Of a DNA stretch of 64,000 nucleotides, positions 51,836-62,620 are shown in pieces. Location of the stretch: NCBI RefSeq assembly GCF_011378715.1, contig NZ_WTKU01000008.1:41359-105358 (forward strand), given 5' to 3'. Position 1 is the stretch's first letter. The number at the start of each line of letters is the position of its first letter. This DNA comes from Psychromonas sp. SA13A (GTDB lineage Bacteria; Pseudomonadota; Gammaproteobacteria; Enterobacterales; Psychromonadaceae). The translations under genes and the position numbers were made by a program. The notes under the pieces are model-generated. The model had not been told where the DNA came from. It did not search any database and saw nothing but the letters and a program-made list of their open reading frames with translations.

Positions 51836-52666
51836 ATGATATTAACTAACGGTAAAAAAATACTTAACCTTGAATACCCCCAAATAATGGGTATTTTGAA
51901 TGTCACACCGGATTCATTTTCCGATGGTGGACAGTATGCTCATATTGAACAAGCTGTTTCTCGTGCTAAAGAGATGATTGAGCAGGGGGCAACGATTATT
52001 GATATCGGCGGCGAATCAACGCGTCCTGGTGCAAGTGATGTTTTATTAAATGAAGAGCTAGAACGGGTTATTCCTGTCATTGATGCCATTAAAAAAGAAC
52101 TTAATTGCTGGATTTCTGTTGATACTAGCAAAGCAAAAGTGATGACGGAAGCTGTCCAAGCGGGCGCTGATATCATCAACGATATACGGGCATTACGAGA
52201 AGAGGGAGCGTTAAAAGCTGCCGTTGATGCTGGAGTGCCTGTTTGCTTAATGCATATGCAAGGACAACCAAGAAGTATGCAAACAGCACCTGATTATCAA
52301 GATGTAGTTGCTGAAGTAAAAACATTTTTAATGGACCGCAGCAAGACCTGTATTGACGCTGGTATTAAGGCTGAAAATATTATTCTCGATTTAGGTTTTG
52401 GTTTTGGAAAGTCTTTACAGCATAATTTTGAATTGTTAAATGCTACGCAGGAATTTATGGCGCTAGGTTTTCCTGTGTTGACAGGCGTTTCTCGTAAATC
52501 AATGTTTGGACAGCTTTTAAATCGTGATATAAATGGGCGATTAGCAGGAAGCTTAGCTGGGGCAATGATTGCCATGCAGCAGGGTTCAAAAATAATTCGG
52601 GTTCATGATGTTGCTGAGACGGTTGATGTTATGAAAGTATTAAAGCAGATAAATACTTTTAATTAA
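51836..52666 (+). CDS. folP: Dihydropteroate synthase
   Basis: Joins p-aminobenzoate to the pterin pyrophosphate in folate synthesis; the sulfonamide target. 276 aa, TIM barrel, with GILNVTPDSFSDGG, DIGGESTRPGA, and VLTGVSRKSMFG signatures. The start has no strong ribosome site. Order ftsH-folP-glmM is conserved. Confidence 0.97.
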   Translation: MILTNGKKILNLEYPQIMGILNVTPDSFSDGGQYAHIEQAVSRAKEMIEQGATIIDIGGESTRPGASDVLLNEELERVIPVIDAIKKELNCWISVDTSKAKVMTEAVQAGADIINDIRALREEGALKAAVDAGVPVCLMHMQGQPRSMQTAPDYQDVVAEVKTFLMDRSKTCIDAGIKAENIILDLGFGFGKSLQHNFELLNATQEFMALGFPVLTGVSRKSMFGQLLNRDINGRLAGSLAGAMIAMQQGSKIIRVHDVAETVDVMKVLKQINTFN

Positions 52667-52870
52667 CTTATTGGTATTAGCCAATGACACCGATTAAATG
52701 CTCTATTTTACTGACTAACATGACTTGATTTGGTTGTAAGTTTTACAAGTGACTCAATCATTTGTATCAGTTTACACCTTAAACTAAGACTTTTAATGCA
52801 AAAAGTTAGAGTGCTTATTATTTGAATTCAAGATGCAATTACTATTACTTATTATAATAAGAGCTTTTCA

Positions 52871-54202
52871 ATGAAGAAAAAATATTTTGGTACTGATGGT
52901 ATTCGCGGCAAAGTTGGTGAATTTTTAATTACCCCTGAATTTGCATTAAAGCTAGGTTGGGCTGTTGGCCGAGTCTTAGCTAAATCTGGTAATAAAAAAG
53001 TATTAATTGGTAAAGATCCGCGAATTTCAGGTTATATGCTCGAAGCCGCACTCCAAGCAGGGCTTACTTCTGCAGGTGTTATTCCTGTTTTAATGGGGCC
53101 GATGCCTACCCCAGCTGTTGCTTACTTAACACATACTTTCCGTGCTACTGCTGGCATCGTAATTAGTGCTTCTCATAATCCATATTATGATAACGGTATT
53201 AAATTCTTCTCTGAGGAAGGACTTAAATTATCTGAAAAAGTAGAGTTAGAAATTGAAGCTGAAATTGATAAAGAATTAATTTGCGTCGATTGTAGCGAAA
53301 TGGGGAAGGCTTATCGTATTAATGATGCGGCAGGTCGCTATATTGAGTTTTGTAAAAGTACTTTTCCTTCTCAGTATGATTTAAGTGGTCTTAAAATTGT
53401 TGTCGATTGTGCTAATGGCGCAACCTATCATATTGCTCCGTTAGTGATCAGTGAATTAGGTGCAGAAGTGATTACCATGGGCGTTCAGCCAAATGGTATT
53501 AATATTAATTTAAATTGCGGTGCTACTAGTATGGCTGCAATTGCTGAACGTGTGATCAATGAAAAAGCTGATTTTGGTATCGCATTTGATGGTGACGGCG
53601 ATCGTGTGATGATGGTTGACCATACTGGGTATGTACTTGACGGCGATGAGATATTGTACATTATCGCACGCGATAAATTACGTAAAGGTACTTTAAATGG
53701 TGGGGCAGTGGGCACAATAATGTCCAACCTTGGTTTGGAGCAAGCATTAAAAACATTAGGTATTCCTTTCGATCGTTCTGATGTGGGTGATCGCCATGTC
53801 ATGGAACTCATGAAAAAAAATGGTTGGAGTATTGGTTCAGAAATATCAGGTCATGTTATTTGCGCCGATTATTTAGCAACAGGTGATGGTATTGTTTCTG
53901 GTTTACAAGTGATCAGTGCGATGCAAGGTAGCCGAATGAATTTGCATGATTTACGACAAGGTATACGTAAATATCCTCAGATTGTTGAGAGTGTTCGCTA
54001 TAATAATCAAATAGATCCGTTACAGGATAAAGACGTGTTAGAAGAACTGTCTCGTATCAAAGGGTTATTAGGCAACCGTGGTCGTGTTTTATTGAGAAAG
54101 TCAGGTACCGAGCCTGTTTTTAGAGTTATGGTTGAAGCCGATGAAAGTGAAGAGCAAGTTATCGCTTATGCAAAATCATTAGCGAGTAAAGTAAAAATTT
54201 AA
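52871..54202 (+). CDS. glmM: Phosphoglucosamine mutase
   Basis: Interconverts glucosamine-6-phosphate and glucosamine-1-phosphate for peptidoglycan and LPS precursors. 443 aa with phosphoserine S101 ([13 protein letters not shown]), the metal loop DGDGDR, SEISGHV and [13 protein letters not shown] 204-bp gap separates it from folP and may hold a promoter. Confidence 0.97.
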   Translation: MKKKYFGTDGIRGKVGEFLITPEFALKLGWAVGRVLAKSGNKKVLIGKDPRISGYMLEAALQAGLTSAGVIPVLMGPMPTPAVAYLTHTFRATAGIVISASHNPYYDNGIKFFSEEGLKLSEKVELEIEAEIDKELICVDCSEMGKAYRINDAAGRYIEFCKSTFPSQYDLSGLKIVVDCANGATYHIAPLVISELGAEVITMGVQPNGININLNCGATSMAAIAERVINEKADFGIAFDGDGDRVMMVDHTGYVLDGDEILYIIARDKLRKGTLNGGAVGTIMSNLGLEQALKTLGIPFDRSDVGDRHVMELMKKNGWSIGSEISGHVICADYLATGDGIVSGLQVISAMQGSRMNLHDLRQGIRKYPQIVESVRYNNQIDPLQDKDVLEELSRIKGLLGNRGRVLLRKSGTEPVFRVMVEADESEEQVIAYAKSLASKVKI

Positions 54203-54414
54203 GTGGGTATACACAACTCAAAATAATAAAGTCTGTTTTAAATACTGTTAAAATAGAAAATGTTGATGCTTTTTTATGCGGTTTTGTAAAGAAGCACCAA
54301 CAGTTATTAATTTGTATTAATATTCACTTGTGATCCGCACTTGCATTGGGTAGTATTCGTCCGCTTCTTTGTGAGAGCATAAAGTTTTAATAAGATAAAT
54401 TAGGTAATATAAAT

Positions 54415-54738
54415 ATGTATGAAATACTGTTAGTTGTTTATTTAATTGTTTCAATTATTTTAGTTGGTTTTGTTTTAATCCAACAAGGTAAGGGAGCAGG
54501 CATGGGTGCATCATTTGGCTCTGGCGCTTCTAATACAGTATTTGGTGCAGGTGGTTCTGGTAACTTCATGACCCGTACTACGGGTATCTTAGCATTAGCA
54601 TTTTTTGTATTAAGCTTAGTACTAGGTAACCTTTCTACGCATAAAGTATCTGTAAATGATGACTTTTCAAACCTAGCGGTTGAAGAAGTTGTAGAAGTAC
54701 CTGTTGAAGTAGATACCTCGACTCAGATTCCTGAGTAA
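54415..54738 (+). CDS. secG: Protein translocase subunit SecG
   Basis: A 107-aa inner-membrane subunit of SecYEG with two helices (2-22 and about 55-73) separated by the glycine-rich QQGKGAGMGASFGSGASNTVFG loop. Followed after ten bases by tRNA-Leu, the classic secG-leuU arrangement. Family length and motifs are unambiguous. Confidence 0.97.
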   Translation: MYEILLVVYLIVSIILVGFVLIQQGKGAGMGASFGSGASNTVFGAGGSGNFMTRTTGILALAFFVLSLVLGNLSTHKVSVNDDFSNLAVEEVVEVPVEVDTSTQIPE

Positions 54739-54748
54739 TATTTTTAAA

Positions 54749-54833
54749 GCGGATATGGTGGAATTGGTAGACACGCAGCCTTGAGGGGGCTGTGGCTTAG
54801 GCCGTGAGAGTTCAAGTCTCTCTATCCGCACCA
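54749..54833 (+). tRNA. tRNA-Leu (anticodon GAG)
   Basis: An 85-nt class II tRNA with encoded CCA. Acceptor gcggata/tatccgc, anticodon loop ttgaggg (anticodon GAG) in a cagcc/ggctg stem, a variable arm of about 12 nt, and a T arm gagag TTCAAGT ctctc. It is probably processed from the secG transcript, like leuU in E. coli. Confidence 0.97.
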
Positions 54834-54973
54834 AACATTAGATTTTAGATTGCACTGAGATCACACTTTATATATAATGACCTCGTTTTCAGCGTGATAG
54901 AAAATAAAAAGTATTCTTACTTAGATAAAGTTTTAGTTTAGATGTTAATTAAACATTTAAATAATAGTTCGGA
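54834..54973. other. Flank upstream of the broken tRNA-fMet copy
   Basis: The last 58 bases (about 54916-54973) recur at 55068-55125 before the intact tRNA-fMet, with few differences. The duplicated block therefore includes the 5' flank and whatever promoter it holds. Confidence 0.6.
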
Positions 54974-55061
54974 CGCGAGATGGAGCTGTCATTTGGCTCG
55001 TCGGGCTCGTTCTTTATAAGAAAAGGCGAAGGTCGTAGGTTCAAATCCTGCTCTCGTAACA
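54974..55061 (+). pseudogene. Degenerate tRNA-fMet-like copy
   Basis: It begins with the same cgcgagatggagc as the intact tRNA and ends with a matching T arm (gtaggttcaaatcctgctctcg). The D loop is rearranged, the anticodon arm is replaced by an 11-nt-longer sequence with its own small hairpin (ttctt / agaa), and the CCA is damaged (taaca). It lacks CAT, so it cannot be an initiator tRNA. Confidence 0.85.
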
Positions 55062-55091
55062 AGTGTTCTCACTTAGATAAAGTTTTAATTT

Positions 55092-55110
55092 AAATGTTAA
55101 TTAAACATTT
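55092..55110. repeat. Palindrome ahead of tRNA-fMet
   Basis: aaatgtt-aatta-aacattt, 16 bases before the tRNA 5' end. A slightly altered copy sits in the same place before the broken copy (about 54941-54958). It could be a protein site or simply part of the duplication. Confidence 0.6.
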
Positions 55111-55125
55111 GAATAATAGTTCGGA

Positions 55126-55202
<77 letters not shown>

Positions 55203-55395
55203 CATTTTAGTGTATGTTTTAAGAAAAGCTCATCGGGCTCAACTCTTAATAAAACACTGGCGAAGGTCGTAGGTTCAAATCCTGCTCTCGCAACCACATT
55301 TTAGTGTATGTTTTAAGGGAAGCTCGTCGGGCTTGACTCTTAATAAAACACTGGCGAAGGTTGTAGTTGTTAAATTGAACTCCCTGAACCACATT
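55203..55395 (+). repeat. Two decaying 94-bp repeats with tRNA-fMet 3' pieces
   Basis: After the intact tRNA, a 94-95-bp unit occurs twice. Each has aaccacatttt, then agtgtatgttttaag, a fragment of the tRNA D/anticodon region (agctcatcgggctc), then cttaataaaacactggcgaagg. The first keeps the full tRNA T arm and CCA end (55261-55294); the second has lost it (55355-55390). The atgttttaag and cttaataaaacact stretches could pair, looping out the tRNA fragment. Confidence 0.85.
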
Positions 55396-55423
55396 CGATA
55401 TTGTAGTTTCCTATCGCAATATC

Positions 55424-55478
55424 TGTTTGATTCAATCAAACAAAACGAATGAAGCTCCAATTTATTGGGGCTTTTTTG
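55424..55478 (+). terminator. Hairpin and terminator ending the tRNA-fMet region
   Basis: A perfect palindrome (tgtttgatt-c-aatcaaaca, 55424-55442) is followed by a terminator at 55452-55478: stem agctccaa / ttggggct and six T. In E. coli, terminators also lie between metY and rimP. Confidence 0.85.
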
Positions 55479-55519
55479 TTATTTGCGTATTTGATTTTGT
55501 ATTTAATACGTTTAACTGA

Positions 55520-55584
55520 CAACTTATGTTTATCAAAAATAAACATAAGTTGTTATTTGAAATAGGGCTATATGCCCTTTTTTT
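55520..55584 (+). promoter_or_regulatory. Leader hairpin and attenuator-like terminator before rimP
   Basis: A perfect 14-bp hairpin (55520-55552; 5-nt loop), then a second stem agggc / gccct (55564-55578) followed by seven T, ending only 21 bases before the rimP start. A terminator in that spot should cut rimP transcription unless bypassed, so it may act as an attenuator. NusA is encoded next and is known to autoregulate this operon in E. coli. Confidence 0.6.
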
Positions 55585-55604
55585 GTTTCTGAAAGGGGAT
55601 AGAT

Positions 55605-56063
55605 TTGGCAAGTTTAGAAGAGCGTCTAACTGAAATGTTAGCGCCAAGTGTTGAAGATCTTGGCTATGAGTTAGTGGGCATTGAATACGTTCGTGCGGGT
55701 AAACACTCCACATTACGTGTTTATATTGACCAAGAAGAAGGTATTTTAGTAGATGACTGTGCAGCTGTAAGCCGCCAAGTCAGTGCTATTATGGATGTTG
55801 AAGATCCAATCACTAACGAATACACACTAGAAGTATCTTCTCCGGGATTAGAAAGACCACTATTTAATGCGGCACAATATGCTGCGTTTTTAGGTGAAGA
55901 AGTAAAAATACAACTACGTATGCCGATTCAAAATCGTCGTAGATGGAAAGGTGTGATCAGCAATGTCGATGGTGAAATCATTTGTATTGCAGTAGAGGGT
56001 AAAGAAGAGCGTTTTGCGCTGAGTAATATCCAAAAAGCGAACATAGTTCCGAAATTTGATTAA
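55605..56063 (+). CDS. rimP: Ribosome maturation factor RimP
   Basis: A 152-aa 30S assembly factor: an N-terminal alpha/beta domain ([21 protein letters not shown]) and a C-terminal Sm-like barrel ([15 protein letters not shown]). [22 protein letters not shown] is the family core. Start is TTG with AAGGGG eight bases upstream; the translated start MASLEERL fits E. coli. First gene of rimP-nusA-infB-rbfA-truB. Confidence 0.97.
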   Translation: MASLEERLTEMLAPSVEDLGYELVGIEYVRAGKHSTLRVYIDQEEGILVDDCAAVSRQVSAIMDVEDPITNEYTLEVSSPGLERPLFNAAQYAAFLGEEVKIQLRMPIQNRRRWKGVISNVDGEIICIAVEGKEERFALSNIQKANIVPKFD

Positions 56064-56077
56064 TTAAGGCGTTAAAA

Positions 56078-57577
56078 ATGAATAATAAAGAAATTTTATT
56101 GGTTGTTGAAGCTGTTTCAAATGAAAAAGGCTTACCAAGAGAAGCGATTTTTGAAGCATTGGAAAGTGCACTGGCTATTGCAACAAAGAAGAAGTACGAA
56201 TTAGAAATTGAAGTGCGCGTTGACATTGATCGTGAAACTGGACATTTTGATACTTTCCGTCGTTGGTTAGTATTAGAGTCAGATGCTGAAATGGAAAATC
56301 CCGCAAAAGAGATGACTTTTGAAGCTGCTCAATATGATAGCCCTGAGATCCAAGTTGGCGAATTTATTGAAGATGAAATTGATTCTGTTACTTTTGACCG
56401 AATTACAACACAAACTGCAAAACAAGTTATCGTACAAAAAGTACGTGAAGCTGAGCGTGCACAAGTTGTTGCACAATATGCAGAAAAAGAAGGTGAATTA
56501 ATCACTGGTGTTGTTAAACGTATGACACGTGATAGCATCTTATTAGATCTTGGTAACAATGCAGAAGCGGTTATTTTCCGTGATGAAATGCTACCTCGTG
56601 AAAATTTCCGTCCAGGTGACCGTTTACGTGGTTTGTTGTTTGCTGTTCGCCCTGAAGCTCGTGGCGCTCAATTGTTTATGACACGTACACAACCTGAAGT
56701 ATTAGTTGAGTTGTTCCGCTTAGAAGTGCCAGAAATTGCGGAAGAGATGATCGACTTAATGGGTGCTGCTCGCGATCCTGGTTCACGTGCAAAAATTGCA
56801 GTGAAATCAAATGACCAACGTATCGACCCAATCGGTGCTTGCGTAGGTATGCGTGGCGCACGTGTACAAGCGGTTTCAAATGAGCTAGGCGGAGAGCGTG
56901 TTGATATTATCCTTTGGGATGAGAATCCAGCACAATTTGCAATCAATGCAATGGCGCCGGCTGAAGTAGCATCAATTGTTGTTGATGAAGATACACACAG
57001 CATGGATATTGCTGTAGAAGAAGAAAACTTAGCACAAGCAATTGGCCGTAATGGTCAAAATATTCGTTTAGCATCACAACTGACTGGTTGGGTATTAAAT
57101 GTAATGACTGTAGCGGAATTAAAAACTAAGCATCAAGCTGAAGCGGATGGCGTAATTTCATTATTTACGTCAGCATTAGAGGTTGATGAAGACTTTGCTG
57201 GTGTATTAGTTGAAGAAGGTTTTAGTTCTCTAGAAGAAATTGCCTATGTTCCAGCTGATGAGTTACTAGCGATTGACGGTTTTGATGAAGAGATGGTTGA
57301 AGAGTTACGTACTCGAGCTAAAGATGTATTAGCGACAAAAGCACTTGCTGAAGAAGAAAGTTTAGAAGGTGCAAAACCAGCTGATGATTTATTAGCACTT
57401 GAAGGCTTAGAGCCGCACCTTGCATTTGTATTAGCAAGTAAAGGTGTAATTACGTTAGAAGACTTAGCAGAGCAAGCTGTTGATGATCTACTAGAGATTG
57501 AAAAACTAGATGCAGAAAAAGCAGCAGAGCTAATTATGGCTGCACGTAATATCTGTTGGTTTAGTGAAGATGCTTAA
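56078..57577 (+). CDS. nusA: Transcription termination/antitermination factor NusA
   Basis: 499 aa: an N-terminal RNA-polymerase-binding domain (1-130), S1 domain (about 135-200; [22 protein letters not shown]), two KH domains (about 200-345; [20 protein letters not shown] and [18 protein letters not shown]), then two acidic repeats at the C-terminus (about 365-495), as in E. coli. Fourteen bases after rimP, 25 before infB. Confidence 0.98.
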   Translation: MNNKEILLVVEAVSNEKGLPREAIFEALESALAIATKKKYELEIEVRVDIDRETGHFDTFRRWLVLESDAEMENPAKEMTFEAAQYDSPEIQVGEFIEDEIDSVTFDRITTQTAKQVIVQKVREAERAQVVAQYAEKEGELITGVVKRMTRDSILLDLGNNAEAVIFRDEMLPRENFRPGDRLRGLLFAVRPEARGAQLFMTRTQPEVLVELFRLEVPEIAEEMIDLMGAARDPGSRAKIAVKSNDQRIDPIGACVGMRGARVQAVSNELGGERVDIILWDENPAQFAINAMAPAEVASIVVDEDTHSMDIAVEEENLAQAIGRNGQNIRLASQLTGWVLNVMTVAELKTKHQAEADGVISLFTSALEVDEDFAGVLVEEGFSSLEEIAYVPADELLAIDGFDEEMVEELRTRAKDVLATKALAEEESLEGAKPADDLLALEGLEPHLAFVLASKGVITLEDLAEQAVDDLLEIEKLDAEKAAELIMAARNICWFSEDA

Positions 57578-57602
57578 TAGCGTCAGTATGGAGAAATAAA
57601 TA

Positions 57603-60254
57603 ATGTCAGAAATTCTATTAAAAGACCTCGCTAAAGACTTAAATAAATCTGAAGATACTTTAGTTAAACAGTTTGCCGATGCAGGTATAACTAAAAAAGC
57701 AAGTGATTCAGTGAGTGTTGAAGAAAAAGAAAAATTAACTACTTATTTGCAAAAGCAACACGGTGGCGAACAAAAACAAAAAATGACTTTACAACGTAAA
57801 ACAAAAACAACGTTAAATGTTAAAGGTCAATCAAACGCTGTCAATGTTGAAGTGCGTAAAAAACGTACTTTTGTAAAGCGTAGTGATGAAGAAATTCAAG
57901 CTGAAAGAGCTGCTGAGCAAGCATTAAAAGTAGAGGCTGAAGCTAAAATTCAAGCTGAACTTGATGCTAAAAAAGAACAAGCTGAAAAAGTATTAGCTGA
58001 AAAAATGGCAGCTAAGAAAGAAGCCGAAGCAAAAGCAAAAGCTGCTGCAGTAGCAAATAAGCAAAAACAAGCCGCTGCTAAGTCAACTAAAACAGATGAA
58101 CAGCTGCAACTTGAAAAAGAAGAAGCTGATCTGCAGAAGAAAGCAGAAACAGAAGCGCTAGCTAAAATTGAAAAAGAAGCGGTACTACAAGCTGAGAATG
58201 CTAAAAAACTAGCTGAAGAAAATGCTGCACGTTGGGCTAAAGAAGAAGCAGACCGTAAAGCTGCTGAAGGTGCAGATTACCATGTAACTACATCATCAGA
58301 AGCGCGTGCTGCAGAAGATTCAGTTGATGCTAAAGCGGAAGGTCCAACACACCGTAAAAAGAAAAAGAAAGCGGTTGCTGATAAACCACTTGAAACACCT
58401 TACTCACGTCGTAATAACCGTAATAATCGTCGTGGTAAAAAAGGTGCAACAGCAACGCCATCTGCATTACAACAAGCGTTTGAAAAACCAGCCGCTAAAG
58501 TTGAACGTGACGTTAAAATTGGTGAAACGATTACGGTTGCAGAACTAGCAAGTAAAATGGCTGTTAAAGCAACTGAAGTGATCAAGGTAATGATGAAGAT
58601 GGGTGCTATGGCAACTATCAACCAAGTTATCGACCAAGAAACAGCGACTATTGTAGCTGAAGAAATGGGTCACAAAGTTATCCTAACGAAAGAAAATGAG
58701 TTAGAAGAATCAGTACTAGCTGAAGCACAACAAGGTGGTGAGAAAACATCTCGTGCGCCAGTTGTTACTATCATGGGGCACGTTGACCACGGTAAAACTT
58801 CATTACTAGATTACATTCGTCGCGCTAAAGTTGCTGACGGTGAAGCAGGTGGTATTACACAGCATATCGGTGCTTACCATGTAGATACTGATAAAGGTAT
58901 GATTTCATTCCTAGATACTCCTGGACATGCGGCGTTTACGTCGATGCGTTCTCGTGGTGCTAAAGCAACGGATATCGTTGTACTAGTAGTAGCGGCGGAT
59001 GATGGTGTTATGCCACAAACTATCGAAGCGATTCAACATGCCAAAGCTGCGGGTGTTCCGCTAATGGTGGCAGTGAATAAAATCGATAAAGAAGGGGCAG
59101 ATTTTGACCGTGTTAAAACTGAACTTTCACAGCATGATGTTATTTCTGAAGAATGGGGTGGTGAAAATATCTTCTCATTCGTATCTGCGAAAGTAGGTAC
59201 TGGTGTTGATGAATTATTAGATAGCATCTTATTACAAGCTGAAATGTTAGATTTATCAGCTGTTTCAACGGGTCCTGCATCTGGTGTTGTTATTGAATCT
59301 CGTCTTGATAAAGGTCGTGGTCCAGTTGCATCTATTCTAGTACAGCAAGGCGAACTGAAACAGGGTGATATCGTACTTTGTGGTCTTGAATACGGACGTG
59401 TTCGAGCAATGCGTGATGAGAATGGTAATCCAATCGAATCTGCTGGTCCGTCTATTCCAGTTGAAGTTTTAGGTTTGTCTGGTGTTCCACAAGCGGGTGA
59501 TGAAGCAACCGTTGTTAAAGATGAGAAAAAAGCACGAGAAGTTGCATTATACCGTCAAGGTAAATTCCGTGATATTAAACTTGCTCGTCAACAAAAAGCG
59601 AAACTTGAAAACATGTTCTCTAACATGGAATCTGGCGAAGTATCTGAGCTTAACTTAGTACTTAAAGCGGATGTACAAGGTTCACTTGAAGCAATCTGCG
59701 AGTCACTAAACAAACTATCTACTGATGAAGTTAAAGTTAACATTATCGGCCGTGGTGTTGGTGGTATTACTGAAACTGACGCTTCATTAGCATCAGCTTC
59801 TGGGGCAATCGTAATCGGCTTTAACGTTCGTGCTGATGCATCTGCGCGTAAGTTAATCGATAACGAAGCAGTTGAACTACGTTACTACAGTATTATCTAC
59901 GACTTAATTGACGAAGTACGTGCTGCAATGAGTGGTTTATTAGCACCTGAGTTTAGACAAGAAATCACAGGTGTTGCTGATGTACGTGAAGTATTTAAAT
60001 CTCCTAAGATCGGCGCAATCGCTGGTTGTATGGTGACAGAAGGTACTATTAAACGTAACAACCCAATTCGTGTACTACGTGAAAACGTGGTTATTTACGA
60101 AGGTGTACTTGAATCACTACGTCGCTTTAAAGATGACGCAACTGAAGTACGTAATGGTGTTGAATGTGGTATCGGTGTTAAGAACTACAACGATGTACGC
60201 GTAGGCGACCAAATAGAAGTATTTGAAATTATTGAAGTTAAACGTACTTTATAA
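57603..60254 (+). CDS. infB: Translation initiation factor IF-2
   Basis: A GTPase that places fMet-tRNA on the 30S subunit. 883 aa: an N-terminal helical subdomain (1-50), a long charged, Ala/Lys/Glu-rich linker (about 90-290), the conserved core with P-loop GHVDHGKT (392-399), DTPGHAAF and NKIDKEGAD, and domains III-IV at the end ([12 protein letters not shown]). ATGGAGA before the start. The tRNA it loads is encoded upstream at 55126. Confidence 0.98.
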   Translation: MSEILLKDLAKDLNKSEDTLVKQFADAGITKKASDSVSVEEKEKLTTYLQKQHGGEQKQKMTLQRKTKTTLNVKGQSNAVNVEVRKKRTFVKRSDEEIQAERAAEQALKVEAEAKIQAELDAKKEQAEKVLAEKMAAKKEAEAKAKAAAVANKQKQAAAKSTKTDEQLQLEKEEADLQKKAETEALAKIEKEAVLQAENAKKLAEENAARWAKEEADRKAAEGADYHVTTSSEARAAEDSVDAKAEGPTHRKKKKKAVADKPLETPYSRRNNRNNRRGKKGATATPSALQQAFEKPAAKVERDVKIGETITVAELASKMAVKATEVIKVMMKMGAMATINQVIDQETATIVAEEMGHKVILTKENELEESVLAEAQQGGEKTSRAPVVTIMGHVDHGKTSLLDYIRRAKVADGEAGGITQHIGAYHVDTDKGMISFLDTPGHAAFTSMRSRGAKATDIVVLVVAADDGVMPQTIEAIQHAKAAGVPLMVAVNKIDKEGADFDRVKTELSQHDVISEEWGGENIFSFVSAKVGTGVDELLDSILLQAEMLDLSAVSTGPASGVVIESRLDKGRGPVASILVQQGELKQGDIVLCGLEYGRVRAMRDENGNPIESAGPSIPVEVLGLSGVPQAGDEATVVKDEKKAREVALYRQGKFRDIKLARQQKAKLENMFSNMESGEVSELNLVLKADVQGSLEAICESLNKLSTDEVKVNIIGRGVGGITETDASLASASGAIVIGFNVRADASARKLIDNEAVELRYYSIIYDLIDEVRAAMSGLLAPEFRQEITGVADVREVFKSPKIGAIAGCMVTEGTIKRNNPIRVLRENVVIYEGVLESLRRFKDDATEVRNGVECGIGVKNYNDVRVGDQIEVFEIIEVKRTL

Positions 60255-60346
60255 TTTCAATTTATAAATAATGATTAATAATGGGGGCTTTTGCCTCCAT
60301 TCTCATTTAAAACAGCGCTTAATAAGTGCTGTGCTAGGAGTTAAAA

Positions 60347-60772
60347 ATGGCAAAAGAATATAGCCGTGCTTCTCGAGTTTCTCAGCAAGTACAAAAAGAA
60401 CTTGCTCGAATCTTACAACAAGAAGTGAAAGATCCACGCATTGGAATGGTGACTATTTCTGGTGTTGATATTACCCGTGACCTTGCTTATGCAACGGTAT
60501 ACGTAACCTTTTTTACTATTGGTGAACAGACAAACGATGAATCATTAAAGGGCTTAAATGCTGCTGCTGGTTATATCCGTCGTTTACTGGGTAAAGCAAT
60601 GAAATTACGTATTGTTCCTGAAGTACGTTTTTGCTTTGACGAAACACTAACTGAAGGTTTACGTATTTCTGAATTAGTAAGCGGTGCAGTGAAAAACGAT
60701 AAAGTTAAGCTTAAAGAAGCTGGCCGTGAAGAAGACGAGCTAGAAGCAACAGAAGAAGAGGAAGCGAAGTAA
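60347..60772 (+). CDS. rbfA: Ribosome-binding factor A
   Basis: A 141-aa KH-fold 30S maturation factor, a cold-shock protein in E. coli. [19 protein letters not shown] and [21 protein letters not shown] are hallmark stretches. The C-terminal 20 residues are highly acidic. AGGAG lies seven bases before the ATG. A hairpin without T tract (60280-60299) lies in the infB-rbfA gap. Its stop overlaps the truB start. Confidence 0.97.
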   Translation: MAKEYSRASRVSQQVQKELARILQQEVKDPRIGMVTISGVDITRDLAYATVYVTFFTIGEQTNDESLKGLNAAAGYIRRLLGKAMKLRIVPEVRFCFDETLTEGLRISELVSGAVKNDKVKLKEAGREEDELEATEEEEAK

Positions 60773-61710
60773 TGGCAAAACGTGGAAAGGGTCGCCCGAT
60801 CAATGGCATCGTATTATTAGATAAACCTACGGACATCAGTTCCAATCATGCATTACAACGTGTAAAACGAATTTTCTTTGCTCAAAAAGCAGGTCATACC
60901 GGTGCATTAGATCCACTTGCTACTGGTATGTTACCTGTTTGTTTAGGTGAAGCGACTAAGTTCTCGCAGTTCTTATTAGATTCAGATAAGCGTTATACCG
61001 TGACCGCTACTTTAGGTATTCGCACCGATACCAGTGACTCGCAAGGTGATGTGGTATGTGAAAAACCAGTTTCGGTAACGCAACAACAACTCGATACTGC
61101 ATTAGATACTTTTCGCGGCGATATCATGCAAGTTCCTTCAATGTATTCAGCATTGAAATTTGAAGGAAAACCACTATATAAGTACGCACGTGAAGGTATT
61201 ACGATTGATCGTCCTGCTCGTCCTATTACGGTTTATGAAATTAATCAGCTACGTTTCGAAGAAAATGAAATTGATCTTGATATTCATGTTAGTAAAGGTA
61301 CCTACATTAGAACAATTGTAGATGACCTGGGGGAATTATTAGGTTGTGGCGCACATGTGTCGATGTTACGCCGTACACAGGTTGCAGACTATCCTTATGA
61401 ACGCATGATCACTATTGACGAGCTCGAAGCGTTAATTGAGCAAGCTAAAGAAGAAGATGTTAGTCCTTATGACTTGTTGGATCCGCTATTGTTAGAAATG
61501 GATACTGCAGTTAAAAACTATCCTGAAGTTAATATTTCAGATGAGATGGGCGCTTATGTTTTACATGGCCAACCAGTACAAGTATTTGGTGCGCCAGATA
61601 ATACGATTGTTAGGATCACTGTTGGTGAGCAGCATACTTTCATTGGTGTTGGTGAAATGAACGATGATGGTTTAATTGCACCGAAACGTTTAGCAAATTT
61701 AGATCTTTAA
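60772..61710 (+). CDS. truB: tRNA pseudouridine-55 synthase TruB
   Basis: Makes pseudouridine at position 55 of the T loop and acts as a tRNA chaperone. 312 aa; the catalytic Asp is D47 in [33 protein letters not shown] and [13 protein letters not shown] are the other motifs, and a small PUA domain closes the protein. It overlaps rbfA by one base (TAATG). In E. coli rpsO follows; here it does not. Confidence 0.97.
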   Translation: MAKRGKGRPINGIVLLDKPTDISSNHALQRVKRIFFAQKAGHTGALDPLATGMLPVCLGEATKFSQFLLDSDKRYTVTATLGIRTDTSDSQGDVVCEKPVSVTQQQLDTALDTFRGDIMQVPSMYSALKFEGKPLYKYAREGITIDRPARPITVYEINQLRFEENEIDLDIHVSKGTYIRTIVDDLGELLGCGAHVSMLRRTQVADYPYERMITIDELEALIEQAKEEDVSPYDLLDPLLLEMDTAVKNYPEVNISDEMGAYVLHGQPVQVFGAPDNTIVRITVGEQHTFIGVGEMNDDGLIAPKRLANLDL

Positions 61711-61716
61711 AATAAA

Positions 61717-61746
61717 GCTGAGATTTTTAAACAAAGCTCAGCATTT
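61717..61746 (+). terminator. Possible terminator after truB
   Basis: Stem gctgag / ctcagc with a 14-nt loop, followed by ATTTT. The weak T tract makes it uncertain whether it ends the rimP-truB operon. Confidence 0.5.
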
Positions 61747-61785
61747 TAAATGAAATTTATATTGAAATAGATTGGCATAGTTAAG

Positions 61786-61995
61786 ATGACTAAAATAGAT
61801 TTTTCTCAAATAAATAAAACTGCCGCTGACTCTTTTAATCAGCAGCGTAATGTAATCAAACGCCTTGCTAAGGGCAAAACAGTACTTTGCGAGCAATGCC
61901 AGCAACCGTTAACGTTGACTGTCATCAGTGAAGGCGAAAGTGGTGTGCAATGCAGTAAAGGTTGTACCCTGATAAATTTAGAACTCGATAGTTAA
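61786..61995 (+). CDS. Small zinc-ribbon-like protein
   Basis: 69 aa. A helical N-terminus (FSQINKTAADSFNQQRNVI) leads to two cysteine pairs, C35-xx-C38 and C56-xxx-C60, in a zinc-ribbon arrangement (VLCEQC...VQCSKGC). Function unknown. It ends 22 bases before a DsbA-fold gene with which it is likely co-transcribed. The ribosome site is weak. Its codon use and cysteine spacing favour a real gene. Confidence 0.7.
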   Translation: MTKIDFSQINKTAADSFNQQRNVIKRLAKGKTVLCEQCQQPLTLTVISEGESGVQCSKGCTLINLELDS

Positions 61996-62017
61996 TCGGT
62001 CGAAAAAGGTAGGTTTT

Positions 62018-62620
62018 ATGAGCTCAGAATTATATTTTATTTACGACTCTCATTGCCCATGGAGTTATGCTGCAACGCCTTTGGTTGTTGCTTTAACTGA
62101 AGCATTTCCTGAGATGGAATTACATGCTTGGCATTGTGCTAATTACGATGGTGGTAATAGCGTTGGCTTTAATACCATTAAAGCGGTTGAGAGAGAAAGT
62201 GATGTGACTTTTTCACAGGAATATGTGCGTTTTGCGGATAGCCCTAAAAATAGTATTATCAGCGCGAATCTATTAACTTGGATTGCAACTAAACAGTCAG
62301 ACAAGTTTTTACCCGTTTTACAAGCTTTACAATATGAACACTTTGTTAGCGGTAACTCTTTAGGTAAAAAGATAGACTTTAATGAGTTAGCTGAAGATCT
62401 TAAGTTATCAATTCCAAACAAAGTATTTAAAGAAGAATTAAGCAAAGATGCGATGTTTGTGCAATCTGAAATTATTGATTTACAAGCTTTTATGGGAACA
62501 GCTGCTTTCCCCGCATTGTTATTAGTACATAATGACAACGCCGTATTATTGAATCATGCTCAATATATTGGTGCGCCTGAAAGCATTGTGGCAGATGTAC
62601 AAAAACAACTACAAGACTAA
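62018..62620 (+). CDS. DsbA-family thioredoxin-fold protein
   Basis: A 200-aa protein of the DsbA/FrnE/HCCA-isomerase fold, without a signal peptide, so probably cytosolic. The active-site motif is C13-P-W-S16 (one cysteine instead of CxxC), at the end of YFIYDSHCPWSYA, and the cis-proline loop is TAAFPALLL. The Cys-Ser form suggests glutathione-linked reductase, isomerase or transferase activity rather than disulfide formation. A good AGGTAGG precedes the ATG. Confidence 0.85.
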   Translation: MSSELYFIYDSHCPWSYAATPLVVALTEAFPEMELHAWHCANYDGGNSVGFNTIKAVERESDVTFSQEYVRFADSPKNSIISANLLTWIATKQSDKFLPVLQALQYEHFVSGNSLGKKIDFNELAEDLKLSIPNKVFKEELSKDAMFVQSEIIDLQAFMGTAAFPALLLVHNDNAVLLNHAQYIGAPESIVADVQKQLQD

